Under the pieces are notes generated by a model. The model had not been told where the DNA came from. It saw only the letters and a list, made by a program, of their open reading frames with translations, and made no database searches. Positions 19,828-28,148 of a stretch of DNA of 64,000 nucleotides are shown here, in pieces. Location of the stretch: the NCBI GenBank assembly GCA_016721875.1, contig JADKHG010000005.1:144318-208317 (forward strand). Direction: 5' to 3'. The translations under genes and the position numbers were made by a program. Within the stretch, counting starts at the first letter, position 1; each line of letters opens with the position of its first letter. The stretch is from Sphingomonadales bacterium (GTDB taxonomy: Bacteria > Pseudomonadota > Alphaproteobacteria > Sphingomonadales > Sphingomonadaceae).

Positions 19828-19847
19828 ACTTTTTCCATCCCCTACGC

Positions 19848-19986
19848 GCGCTTTTGAAAAGCGTGATCCCCGTCACGCACCGTCTCCTCCATTTCGGATA
19901 GGCCTCCGCAGCGACCCGCAGACACGATCTCCTCGTGTAGGCTTCCTGCCGGGGCCTGATAAACACACCTGCCCCGGCAAATTTTC
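19848..19986 (+). ncRNA. Structured intergenic RNA candidate with repeated CUCC motifs
   Basis: Downstream of the PilZ stop and convergent to the LysR gene lies a string of hairpins. CGCTTTT/AAAAGCG is at 19849-19863, GCGTGA/TCACGC at 19861-19878 (mutually exclusive with the first), CGGA/TCCG at 19895-19908, and ACACGA/TCGTGT with a TCTCC loop at 19922-19938. A terminator ends it. CU-rich CTCCTCC, CCTCC and CTCC stretches lie between or in loops. It may be a separate small RNA or the PilZ 3' UTR. Confidence 0.3.
19948..19986 (+). terminator. Intrinsic terminator downstream of PilZ gene
   Basis: A perfect 8-bp stem, GCCGGGGC/GCCCCGGC, with a 15-nt loop is followed by AAATTTT. It is oriented to end the PilZ transcript or a small RNA before the convergent LysR gene. 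Confidence 0.65.
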
Positions 19987-19992
19987 CAAATG

Positions 19993-20868
19993 TCAGATTT
20001 CAGACTTCACGAGCCAATCGTGGAAGATTCGCACTGCACGTTGTTTCAAAGCACGCGGGCGGCAGACAAACCAATAGCTATAAGGGCTTTCGACCTCGAC
20101 ATCGAACAGTCGAGTCAGCCGATCATCCTTGGCGTCGGTCAAATGGCTGCCGTGCATGATCGCAACCCCAAGCCCGTTGGCAGCCGCTTCCAGCATCAAA
20201 GGCCCTGAATCGATATGATCGATGGCGGCAGGCTTAAGCTTTGGCTGGCCGACGGCATTGCGCCAGGCATCGAAGATTAGCGGCATGTCGCTGTGAACAA
20301 GGACGGTCTGGTTCTTCAGGTCGGCAGGCGTACCAAGCTTTGCGCTGGTCGCCAGATCGTGTGAGGTGATCGCATAAACATTGTTGCGGTCGAGCCGTAC
20401 CGAATAAAGCCGCGGATCGACCTGATCGGCAATGATAATCGCGGCATCGACCACATCGCCCAGCAAATTTTCGGCATGCGCAGAAGTATCGACGTCGATG
20501 TGCAATTTGGGAAACAGCTTGCGCAGTTCAGGAAGCCTGGGGATCAGCCGTTGCGTGCCGAACAGCGGCAGCACGCCGAGACGAAGCCTATATTCGCCGC
20601 CCTGCCCAGAAAGGTCATCAATGGCATCAGCCATTGCCTCCAGCGCCGGTTCAATGGCCAACAACAAGGCCTGACCGTCGGCATTGAGCACCATCGCCTG
20701 TGCTTTGCGATCAAAGACCGGCTTTCCCATGAAATCCTCGAGAGCCTTGATTCGCCGGCTGAGCGCCGGAGGCGACAGCGCCAGTTCGGATGCTGCGGCT
20801 TTTGCAGAGCCCAGCTTAGCAATACGGACAAAGGCTTCGAGTGAACGCAAGGGCGGTAATCGACGCAT
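19993..20868 (-). CDS. LysR-family transcriptional regulator (GcvA-like)
   Basis: 291 residues from the ATG at 20868 (MRRLPPLRSLEAF). The winged-helix DNA-binding domain at residues 1-60 has AAASELALSPPALSRRIKALE. The substrate-binding domain follows, ending in RAVRIFHDWL, as in GcvA/AmpR-like regulators. Codons upstream of 20868 do not fit the family. No divergently transcribed structural gene is adjacent: upstream lies a candidate small RNA and then the CDC48 gene, which are its possible targets by position. Confidence 0.9.
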   Translation of the reverse strand: MRRLPPLRSLEAFVRIAKLGSAKAAASELALSPPALSRRIKALEDFMGKPVFDRKAQAMVLNADGQALLLAIEPALEAMADAIDDLSGQGGEYRLRLGVLPLFGTQRLIPRLPELRKLFPKLHIDVDTSAHAENLLGDVVDAAIIIADQVDPRLYSVRLDRNNVYAITSHDLATSAKLGTPADLKNQTVLVHSDMPLIFDAWRNAVGQPKLKPAAIDHIDSGPLMLEAAANGLGVAIMHGSHLTDAKDDRLTRLFDVEVESPYSYWFVCRPRALKQRAVRIFHDWLVKSEI

Positions 20869-20996
20869 GGGGAGGAATCCTGTAACAATTGTGCAACGCA
20901 ACAGATACGGTTTTACCGTTTACCGCCGCATTTCCCTTATATTCCGGTGGTTGAAAGTTAATTCAAATTGCAAAAACTGCAATCAAAAAATTTTTC

Positions 20997-21034
20997 TTCG
21001 CACTTGCACAATAATTCGATTCGCCACATATAAG
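20997..21034 (+). promoter_or_regulatory. Candidate small-RNA promoter box, second copy
   Basis: TTCGCACTTGCACAA (20997-21011) matches the box at 18738 at 14 of 15 bases, again followed after 15 nt by CATAT and then AAG. TATAAG at 21029-21034 could also be read as a -10 with a 19-nt spacer from TTGCAC. Confidence 0.45.
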
Positions 21035-21035
21035 A

Positions 21036-21098
21036 CGTGCCTAACAGGCATCCTCTCCTAAAGACTGATACGGGCCGGCTCTGCCGGCCCCTTTTTTT
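21036..21098 (+). ncRNA. Candidate ~60-nt small RNA with single-stranded anti-SD seed
   Basis: A compact layout typical of bacterial small RNAs. A promoter-like box is upstream. A six-base stem GTGCCT/AGGCAT sits near 21038-21052, then an unpaired linker containing CCTCTCCT (21052-21059) that can pair with AGGAG-type ribosome-binding sites, then an intrinsic terminator. It ends 67 bp before the CDC48 ATG, so a transcription-attenuating leader for CDC48 is the main alternative, though no antiterminator is apparent. Confidence 0.45.
21072..21098 (+). terminator. Intrinsic terminator
   Basis: A perfect 8-bp GC stem GGGCCGGC/GCCGGCCC with loop TCT is followed by C and seven T residues. It is the strongest terminator in the window. 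It is transcribed rightward although the nearest upstream gene is leftward, so it must end a non-coding transcript. Confidence 0.85.
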
Positions 21099-21164
21099 GC
21101 CCTATTCGCACAGCAAATGATCGCGGGTTGAAAATGGCGTCCAGACTGCCAAGATAGACAGTCT

Positions 21165-23461
21165 ATGGCAGACAAAAAAATCAGCAAGTTACAGGTGGCA
21201 AATGCGCGACCTGAAGATTCCGGTCGCGGCCTCGCCCGCCTTTCGCGCGAATATATGGCCGGGCACGGTCTGCAACAGGGCGATGTGGTCGAGATTATCG
21301 GCAAACGCAGCACCGCCGCGCGCGCGGTCGATCCCTATCCCGAGGATGAAGGCCTTGAGGTCATTCGGCTCGACGGCCTGCAACGCGCCAATGCAGGGGT
21401 AGGCGCGGGCGATCATGTCGAGATTCGCAAAGTCAATTCGGTCGCCGCCAAGAAAGTCATCTTTGCCCCAGCCCAGCCTGAAATACGGTTGGAAGGTCCG
21501 GCTGACGCGTTGAAGCGCAGCTTCATTGGACGTGTGCTGACCGCTGGCGACATTGTGGCAACGCATGGCCAGCAACGCGTGGCGCCAGAAAATATGCCAC
21601 CGCAATTGCAGCAGATGCTGGCTGCACCGGCCTTTGCTCTCACCGAAATCAGGCTGAATGTGGTTTCAACCAATCCCAAAGGCATCGTCCATATCGACCA
21701 ATCGACCGAGGTCGAACTGCGCGCCGAATATTCAGATCCCGGCGACGGACGCCGTGCCGATGTTACCTATGATGATGTCGGGGGGATGGGCGACACCATC
21801 CGCCAGTTGCGTGAGATGGTTGAACTGCCGATGCGCTATCCTGAATTGTTCACCCGGCTGGGTGTCGATCCGCCGCGCGGCGTGTTGCTGCACGGCCCGC
21901 CAGGGACCGGCAAGACCCGCCTCGCCCGCGCCGTCGCCAATGAGAGCGAAGCCGAATTTTTCGTGATCAATGGTCCCGAAATCATGGGATCAGCCTATGG
22001 CGAATCCGAAAAGAAGCTGCGCGAGATTTTTGAAAAGGCGACCAAGGCAGCGCCGTCGATTCTGTTCATCGATGAGATTGACTCCATCGCCCCTCGCGCG
22101 ACAAAGTGCATGGCGAGGCGGAAAAGCGGCTGGTTGCGCAGTTGCTGACGCTGATGGACGGGCTGGAACCACGCACCAATCTGGTCGTGATTGCTGCCAC
22201 CAATCGCCCTGAGGCGATCGACGAAGCTCTGCGTCGCCCCGGCCGGTTCGACCGTGAAATCATCGTTGGCGTCCCTGACGAAAGCGGCCGCCGCGAGATA
22301 TTGGCAATCCACACACGCGGGATGCCGCTTGATGCCAAGGTCAGCTTACGCGAACTGGCGCGAACGACTTACGGCTTTGTCGGGGCCGATCTCAACGCGC
22401 TGACCCGCGAGGCTGCGATTGAGGCTGTGCGCCGGATCATGCCAAAGCTCGACCTGTCGAGCGGGACGATTGCGCCAGAAATCCTCGAAAAGCTAAAGGT
22501 CACCCGGGATGATTTTCTCGAGGCCCTAAAACGCGTCCAGCCATCGGCGATGCGCGAGGTCATGGTACAGTCGCCCAACATCCGCTGGGAAGACATTGGC
22601 GGTCTCGACGAGGCGCAGGCCAAGTTGAAGGAAGGAATCGAACTTCCGCTAAAAAACCCCGATGCTTTCCGCCGGCTCGGAATCCGTCCTGCCAAGGGTT
22701 TCCTGCTCTATGGCCCGCCGGGCACAGGCAAGACTTTGCTCGCCAAAGCCGTGGCGCGCGAAAGCGAGGCCAATTTCATTTCGACCAAATCGTCCGACCT
22801 GCTGAGCAAATGGTATGGCGAGAGCGAGCAAATCGCACGCCTGTTCGCACGGGCGCGGCAGGTGGCACCGACGGTAATCTTTATCGACGAAATCGACAGC
22901 CTCGCCCCGGCGCGCGGTCGCGGTACCAGCGAACCGCAAGCGACCGAGCGCGTGGTCAACACCCTGCTCGCGGAGATGGATGGTCTGGAGGAATTGCAGT
23001 CAGTGGTCGTAATCGGCGCAACCAATCGGCCAACGCTGATGGACCCGGCACTGCTGCGACCCGGCCGCTTTGACGAATTGGTCTACGTCACCGTTCCTGA
23101 CAAAGGCGGGCGACGCCGCATTTTGGGCATTCACACGTCGAAAATGCCGCGGGGCAAGGATGTCGATCTGGACGAAATCGCCGAACGGACCGACCGATAT
23201 ACCGGAGCCGATCTGGAGGATCTCGTCCGCCGCGCTGGTCTGTTTGCTCTCCGTGAAGGCGGTGCTGACGCCAATGAAGTTCGCATGGCGCATTTCTCCC
23301 AAGCGCTGAATGCCAGTCGTGCGACCGTTTCGCCAGAAATGGAGGAGGAATATCGCGCGATGGAAACGAAGCTAAAACAAGCCGCGCTTGTGCCCGAGGG
23401 AATGGGCTTTGTCGCACCAGGCATGGTCAAGCCGGTGAGAGCCTCAAAACACGAACCCTGA
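21165..23461 (+). CDS. CDC48/VCP-type double AAA+ ATPase; frame broken near 22098
   Basis: About 765 residues. An N-terminal CDC48 double-psi barrel (residues 1-180) precedes two AAA+ modules. D1 has GPPGTGKT at 244-251 and ILFIDEID at about 299-306. D2 has GPPGTGKT at about 517-524 and a second FIDEID. Arginine-finger regions (RPGRFDR, RPGRFDE) are present. Such ATPases thread or remodel protein complexes using ATP. The frame shifts near 22098. One missing base in the CCTCGCGCGAC tract restores IAPRRDKVHGEAEKR. Bacterial copies are patchy in distribution and their substrates are unknown. Confidence 0.9.
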
Positions 23462-23470
23462 AACGCTGAT

Positions 23471-23551
23471 CAACTCATATTTCGATAAAATTCGAAATAT
23501 GAGTTGACTCGTCCCTATGATTCGATATTTATCGAAATATCAAATCATAGG
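23471..23551 (+). promoter_or_regulatory. ars promoter with two inverted-repeat operators
   Basis: IR1 has perfect 15-bp arms (23471-23485 and 23492-23506, core ATTTCGA/TCGAAAT). IR2 has 17-bp arms with one mismatch (23514-23530 and 23535-23551). Both share the TTCGATA/TCGAAATAT theme expected of an ArsR-type site. A -35 TTGACT (23504-23509) overlaps the right arm of IR1, and a -10-like TATTTA lies in IR2 (23526-23531, 16-nt spacer). Bound repressor would therefore block polymerase. The arsR ATG follows eight bases after IR2. Confidence 0.75.
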
Positions 23552-23558
23552 GCATGCA

Positions 23559-23909
23559 ATGAACGCGGACACGGCAATTCAAGCGCTCGGCGCGCTGGCG
23601 CAGGACCATCGGCTGGCTGCATTTCGGCTGCTGGTGCAGGCCGGAGCCGATGGCCTACCCGCTGGAGCGATTGCCGAGCGGTTGGGCGTGCCCGCCTCCT
23701 CTATGAGCTTCCACCTCGCACAATTGTCGCATGCCGGGCTGATCGCGCAACGGCGGCAAAGCCGGTCTTTGATCTACACCGCCGACTATGGCGCGATGAA
23801 CGCGCTGGTCGGCTTCCTGATGGAAAATTGCTGCGGCGGTGTTGCCTGCACAACTGACAGCGCCTGCCCTCCCCAAATTCAAACAGAAAAAGAAAGGAAC
23901 GCCGCATGA
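23559..23909 (+). CDS. arsR: ArsR-family metalloregulatory repressor
   Basis: 116 residues starting MNADTAIQALGALAQDHRLAAF. The winged-helix motif is LPAGAIAERLGVPASSMSFHLAQLSHAGL and the C-terminus has CCGGVACTTDSACP, with several Cys able to bind As(III) as in the C-terminal-site ArsR types. The CxC of the E. coli alpha3 site is absent. The frame opens earlier (23517) but that start lies inside the operator. Its TGA overlaps the arsI ATG. It is predicted to repress the operon from the flanking inverted repeats and be released by arsenite or organoarsenicals. Confidence 0.92.
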   Translation: MNADTAIQALGALAQDHRLAAFRLLVQAGADGLPAGAIAERLGVPASSMSFHLAQLSHAGLIAQRRQSRSLIYTADYGAMNALVGFLMENCCGGVACTTDSACPPQIQTEKERNAA

Positions 23910-24376
23910 TGCGTTTTCACGTCCATGTCGGGGTCACCGACCTCGATCAGTCCATCGCCTTCTACACAAGCCTATTTGGTGCCGCACCAACCGTGACCAA
24001 GCCCGATTATGCCAAGTGGATGCTCGACGATCCGCGCGTCAATTTCGCGATCTCGCAGCATGAAGGTGCCGCAAAAGGCATAGAGCATGTCGGCGTACAG
24101 GTCGAGACATCGGAAGAACTGGCAACGGTCTATGGTCGGCTGATAGCCGCGAATGCGCCGGTACTTGAGGAAGGCGAAACCACCTGTTGCTACGCCCAGT
24201 CTGAGAAAAGCTGGATTGCCGACCCCGATGGCGTGATCTGGGAAGCCTTTCTGACCAATGGCGATTCAACCGTTTATGGTGAAGGGCCCGAATTCGCGCA
24301 TTTAGCCTCGCCCAACGCAGCGGGTGGTGCCTGTTGCGCGCCCAAGCCTGCAGCCGCAACTTCTTGCTGCGGCTGA
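23906..24376 (+). CDS. arsI: ArsI/CadI-family dioxygenase (C-As lyase)
   Basis: 156 residues of the vicinal-oxygen-chelate fold. Likely Fe(II) ligands are His5 or His7, His61 (IEHVGV) and Glu113 (VIWEAF). The vicinal pair Cys94-Cys95 (TTCCYAQ) and Lys101 match the As(III)-binding features of ArsI, which cleaves the C-As bond of trivalent methyl- and arylarsenicals. The C-terminal tail GGACCAPKPAAATSCCG adds four more Cys. Translation is coupled to arsR by ATGA. Confidence 0.88.
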   Translation: MMRFHVHVGVTDLDQSIAFYTSLFGAAPTVTKPDYAKWMLDDPRVNFAISQHEGAAKGIEHVGVQVETSEELATVYGRLIAANAPVLEEGETTCCYAQSEKSWIADPDGVIWEAFLTNGDSTVYGEGPEFAHLASPNAAGGACCAPKPAAATSCCG

Positions 24377-24380
24377 ATCA

Positions 24381-24887
24381 ATGAGCGATAAAGTCTGGAC
24401 CGTGCTGGTGCTCTGCACTGGCAATTCGGCGCGCAGCATATTGGGCGAAGCACTTCTTGGCCGCATGGGAGAAGGCCGCATCCTTGCCTTCAGCGCGGGG
24501 AGCAAACCCAAAGGTGTGCCGCATCCCGGCGCGCTGCGCTATCTTGCGGCCAATGGCTATGATCTGTCGGCATTCCGCTCGAAAAGCTGGGATGAATTTG
24601 CCAGCGCCGCATCCTCCCCTATCGACATTGCAATCACCGTCTGCGGCAATGCAGCGGGAGAAGCCTGCCCGATCTTCACCGGCGCACCTGTCCGTGCGCA
24701 TTGGGGGTTGCCCGATCCCGCCGATGTCGAAGGCAGCGAAGAGGAAGTCGATGCAGCCTTTGCCCGTACCGCAAAGTTGCTCGAAATGCGGATATCGGCT
24801 TTTCTGGCTTTGCCGCTCGACACATTATCTCCCACTGAATTGCGCAATGCGCTCAATATAATCGGCCAGATGGAGGGGGTAGCATGA
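24381..24887 (+). CDS. arsC: Arsenate reductase, LMW-phosphatase fold
   Basis: 168 residues. The P-loop is C12-TGNSAR-S19, and Cys88 and Cys96 (VCGNAAGEACP) correspond to the redox pair of the thioredoxin-linked pI258-type ArsC. It reduces arsenate to arsenite for export. The ATG at 24381 is 4 bp after the arsI stop; earlier in-frame codons belong to arsI. Its TGA overlaps the acr3 ATG. The C-terminal extension after residue 130 is typical of the proteobacterial form. Confidence 0.92.
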   Translation: MSDKVWTVLVLCTGNSARSILGEALLGRMGEGRILAFSAGSKPKGVPHPGALRYLAANGYDLSAFRSKSWDEFASAASSPIDIAITVCGNAAGEACPIFTGAPVRAHWGLPDPADVEGSEEEVDAAFARTAKLLEMRISAFLALPLDTLSPTELRNALNIIGQMEGVA

Positions 24888-25959
24888 CAATTTCGTCCCA
24901 AAGCGAGAACCAACGTCCCAGACTGGGTTTCCTTGACCGTTATCTGACACTGTGGATTTTTGCCGCAATGGCTTTTGGCATTGCCTTGGGCAAGCTGGCA
25001 CCCGCTGTGCCGCAAATGCTCGCTGATATGTCTGTTGGATCAACCAGCATTCCCATCGCTATCGGCCTGATATTGATGCTGTTTCCTCCACTTGCCAAGG
25101 TTCGTTACGAAGCGCTGGGCCAAGTGTTTCGCGATGGCAAAATGATCGCGCTGTCTTTCGTGCTTTGCTGGATTGTCGCTCCGGCATTCATGTTCATGCT
25201 CGCCGCCACATTGCTGCCCGACAAGCCCGAATATCTGACCGGTCTGGTCCTGATCGGCATCGCGCCGTGCATCGCCATGGTGCTGGTCTGGAACCAGTTG
25301 GCGCAGGGCAGCGCGGAGTATGTGACCGGTTTGGTCGCCTTCAACTCGCTGTTCCAGATCATATTCTACATGCCCTATGCATGGTTCTTTCTGACCATCG
25401 TGCCTCCCATTTTCGGGCTTGAGGCGCATGTCGTCGACATCGACTTTTCGACCATTGCCAAGGCAGTGCTGATCTATCTGGGCATCCCATTTGCCGCTGG
25501 ATTTCTGGTACGGATCGCACTCATCCGCTCGAAGGGCACCGAATGGTATGACCAGAATTTTTGCCGGCAATCAGTCCGATCACGCTGGTTGCGCTGCTGT
25601 TCACAATCATCGCAATGTTCAGCCTGAAGGGTGGGGAGATACTGGCTCTGCCAATGGATGCGGTAAGAATCGCAATCCCGCTGGTCATTTTCTTTGTTGT
25701 GATGTTCGTGCTGGCATTCGCTGCAGGGCGAGCGATTGGAGCGGATTATCCGCGGACAACTGCGCTGTCGTTCACCGCCGCCTCCAACAATTTCGAACTC
25801 GCCATCGCTGTGGCCATTGCGGCGTTCGGGCTAACTTCGCCTGTCGCATTTGCAGCGGTTATCGGGCCGCTGGTCGAGGTGCCGGTGCTGATTGCCTTGG
25901 TAAATCTGGCGCTGTGGTTTGAAACGCGCTGGTTCGGCAATCAGGTAAGCCCTGCGTAA
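24884..25959 (+). CDS. acr3: Arsenite efflux transporter of the ACR3 family; frame broken near 25560
   Basis: About 358 residues with ten hydrophobic segments. The helix-4 motif GIAPCIAMVLVWNQLA contains the essential Cys of ACR3, and the C-terminal half has ALSFTAASNNFELAIAV. The frame changes near 25560. One T added to the five-T run restores the FLPAISPITLVALL junction. It exports arsenite across the inner membrane and completes the operon arsR-arsI-arsC-acr3. Many databases label it arsB, but it is unrelated to E. coli ArsB. Confidence 0.9.
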
Positions 25960-26044
25960 ATCGATACCCGCTCGCTGATCGGTGATCGGAGGCTGGACCG
26001 CACTCCCCAATCGTGCCACGCTGTGCGCAACAAAGGAGAGTGCC

Positions 26045-27025
26045 ATGCCCCACCCGCAAACCCCGATTCCATCCGTCTTCGGCCATGGCTCAACCGCTGC
26101 CGAAGTGATCAAAGGCATCGACCTGTCCGGCAAGATCGCGCTGGTCACTGGCGGCTATTCGGGGATCGGGACAGAAACCACCAAGGCGTTGGTATCGGCA
26201 GGAGCAAAGGTCATTGTCGCCGGACGACGCCCCGAAGAAGCCGACATCACGCTTGCCGACATTCGCGACCAGATCGATGTGGTCAAGCTTGAGCTCTCCG
26301 ACCCTGCCTCGATTGATGCTTGTGCTGCGGCAGTGGCCGAAAAAACCGGCAAGATTGATCTGTTGATCAACAATGCCGGGATCATGGCCTGCCCGCTTGC
26401 CCGCGATGCGCGGGGCTACGAAAGTCAGTTTGCTACCAACCACCTTGGTCATTTTCAGTTGGCAATGCGGCTTTGGCCGTTGGTGAAGGCGACGGGAGCA
26501 GGCGCGCGGGTGATCGCGCTTTCGAGTCTTGCGCATAAACGCAGCGCCTTTCACCCCGAAGACCCAAATTATGAGCGCCGCGACTATGAGAAGTGGCAAG
26601 CCTATGGGCAGGCCAAAACAGCCAATGCGCTGTTTGCGCTGTATCTCGATACTTTGGCATCCCCGTCCGGCATTCGCGCCTTTTCGGTGCATCCCGGCGG
26701 TATCATGACCAATCTGGGCCGCTATCTGACCGAAGAAGATATCGCGATGATGCGTGCCCGGTCCGAAGGTGACGCGTCAGCTGGCCCCAGCTTCGAATGG
26801 AAAACCGTCGAACAAGGTGCGGCAACTACCGTCTGGGCTGCAACCTCGCCGCTGCTGGCTGACAAGGGCGGCGTCTATTGCGAAGATTGCGACATCGCAG
26901 CGCTAACCGGTCCCGATGGACTGACACAACCGGGCGGGGTTATGCCGCATGCTTGCGATGCCGATGCGGCGGCAAAATTGTGGGAAATCAGCGAGGATCT
27001 AACTGGCATACGCTGGCCGGGCTAA
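26045..27025 (+). CDS. SDR oxidoreductase, retinol-dehydrogenase/WWOX-like
   Basis: 326 residues starting MPHPQTPIPSVFGHG, with AAAGGAGAG a few bases upstream. Motifs: TGGYSGIG, NNAGIMACP, catalytic Ser (ALSSLAHK) and YGQAK. The length and NNAGIM motif place it among the plant-POR/retinol dehydrogenase-like SDRs. The VAGRR motif after strand 2 suggests NADP(H). It follows the arsenic operon on the same strand after an 85-bp gap but has no obvious link with arsenic. Confidence 0.88.
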   Translation: MPHPQTPIPSVFGHGSTAAEVIKGIDLSGKIALVTGGYSGIGTETTKALVSAGAKVIVAGRRPEEADITLADIRDQIDVVKLELSDPASIDACAAAVAEKTGKIDLLINNAGIMACPLARDARGYESQFATNHLGHFQLAMRLWPLVKATGAGARVIALSSLAHKRSAFHPEDPNYERRDYEKWQAYGQAKTANALFALYLDTLASPSGIRAFSVHPGGIMTNLGRYLTEEDIAMMRARSEGDASAGPSFEWKTVEQGAATTVWAATSPLLADKGGVYCEDCDIAALTGPDGLTQPGGVMPHACDADAAAKLWEISEDLTGIRWPG

Positions 27026-27030
27026 GCGCT

Positions 27031-27273
27031 TTATTGGGCAGCGAATGACACGCCCAGCCGGGCAGCCTCGCGGTCGAGCAGTTCATGCGTTGCCCGCCAT
27101 TGCGGTGTAACCGCATCGCCTTTCGCTCCTGCAACAGGAGCAGCTGCAGCGGCACCTTTGTCCAGCATCTTGTTAATGGCGCGGCACAGCCCCGCGTCAT
27201 CGCCGGGCTTCGCGGTATCCATATAATCCATCAGCCCTTCCATCATCGACAGTCCGGCCTGAATCGAGCCCAT
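27031..27273 (-). CDS. Small helical protein or displaced C-terminus of the upstream gene
   Basis: 80 residues, mostly predicted helix with an Ala-rich centre and the segment PQWRATHELLDREAARLG. No ribosome-binding site precedes the ATG at 27273. Adding one T at about 27291, where a TTT run sits at the stop of the preceding gene, would fuse the two frames through KIIGLLDNPESMGSIQ. Given how many similar deletions this window has, I favour this being the C-terminal domain of the 27288-28121 protein. Confidence 0.5.
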   Translation of the reverse strand: MGSIQAGLSMMEGLMDYMDTAKPGDDAGLCRAINKMLDKGAAAAAPVAGAKGDAVTPQWRATHELLDREAARLGVSFAAQ

Positions 27274-27287
27274 CGATTCGGGATTGT

Positions 27288-28121
27288 CTAAAGACCGATA
27301 ATCTTGTCCGAAATTTCATCCCGCGATATTTTGCCGCTTTGCTCGAGCTTCATGATTTTCCAGTCAGCGAGCCGTTCTTCATAAGTAATCTGGTCCACCC
27401 CCGGCGCCATTGCGAACATGTCACCGCGCCGCAGGCGATTGAGCACAAGCTCCCTTTTTGCAGGATCGTCACAGTCGCTTTCGGGAAAACCAAAGGCGGA
27501 CTGGCTGGAAATGAATTTCGGCCTTGGCGTATCCGCCGGCATTTGGCCAAGCGCCTCCTGCATATGCGCTTTGGTCAAGGCGACATGTTCGCAATCGACT
27601 GTCAACTCGCCCAAACTTACCGAGATCAGCAGGCGAACGCCTTCGCCGCTTCCCGGATATTCGACGCCAGCGGCACTATAGAATTGAACCGCTTCATCTT
27701 CGGGGGGAATGTCATAAAACGGGCCGTCATCTTCCAAAGTCCGTTCGCCCAATACCCAGCCGGCTTCTTCAAAACGTAGCGCCAACGCGTTGACCGCTTC
27801 CAATTCCAAATCCTTAGCGCCCAGATCAACCCGGAAGGCGGCGGTAAAGAACTTGCTAGAATATTTGGTCGCGCCCAACGCGGCCTCACGAAAAGGTGCA
27901 AATTCCGTCCCCAGATCGCGGTTGATTGAGCCCGGCTTGTGGATTGGCGAAATGCCATGCTCGGTAGCGCCAAATTTCAGGCCCGATGCCCCATCTTTTG
28001 AGCACATTCGATCAATGGGCAACGCAGCAATCTGTTCGGCAATTGGCGGTGGCAAAGCCGCTTGCGCAACCTCTGAAAACGCAAGGCCCAGCAACGCCAA
28101 GGTCAGGACAATGGACCGCAT
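27288..28121 (-). CDS. Secreted protein of unknown function
   Basis: 277 residues from the ATG at 28121. MRSIVLTLALLGLAFSEVAQA is a signal peptide. The mature part has no recognised domain; it includes Cys in DRMCSKD, TVDCEH and ESDCDDP, and an acidic N-terminal half. The C-terminal KMKLEQSGKIS-like helices may continue into the 27031-27273 frame. It sits between a GST and an SDR on opposite strands. Export to the periplasm is the only firm prediction. Confidence 0.65.
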   Translation of the reverse strand: MRSIVLTLALLGLAFSEVAQAALPPPIAEQIAALPIDRMCSKDGASGLKFGATEHGISPIHKPGSINRDLGTEFAPFREAALGATKYSSKFFTAAFRVDLGAKDLELEAVNALALRFEEAGWVLGERTLEDDGPFYDIPPEDEAVQFYSAAGVEYPGSGEGVRLLISVSLGELTVDCEHVALTKAHMQEALGQMPADTPRPKFISSQSAFGFPESDCDDPAKRELVLNRLRRGDMFAMAPGVDQITYEERLADWKIMKLEQSGKISRDEISDKIIGL

Positions 28122-28148
28122 CGCACCTCCTCCCCACACAATACCTGC

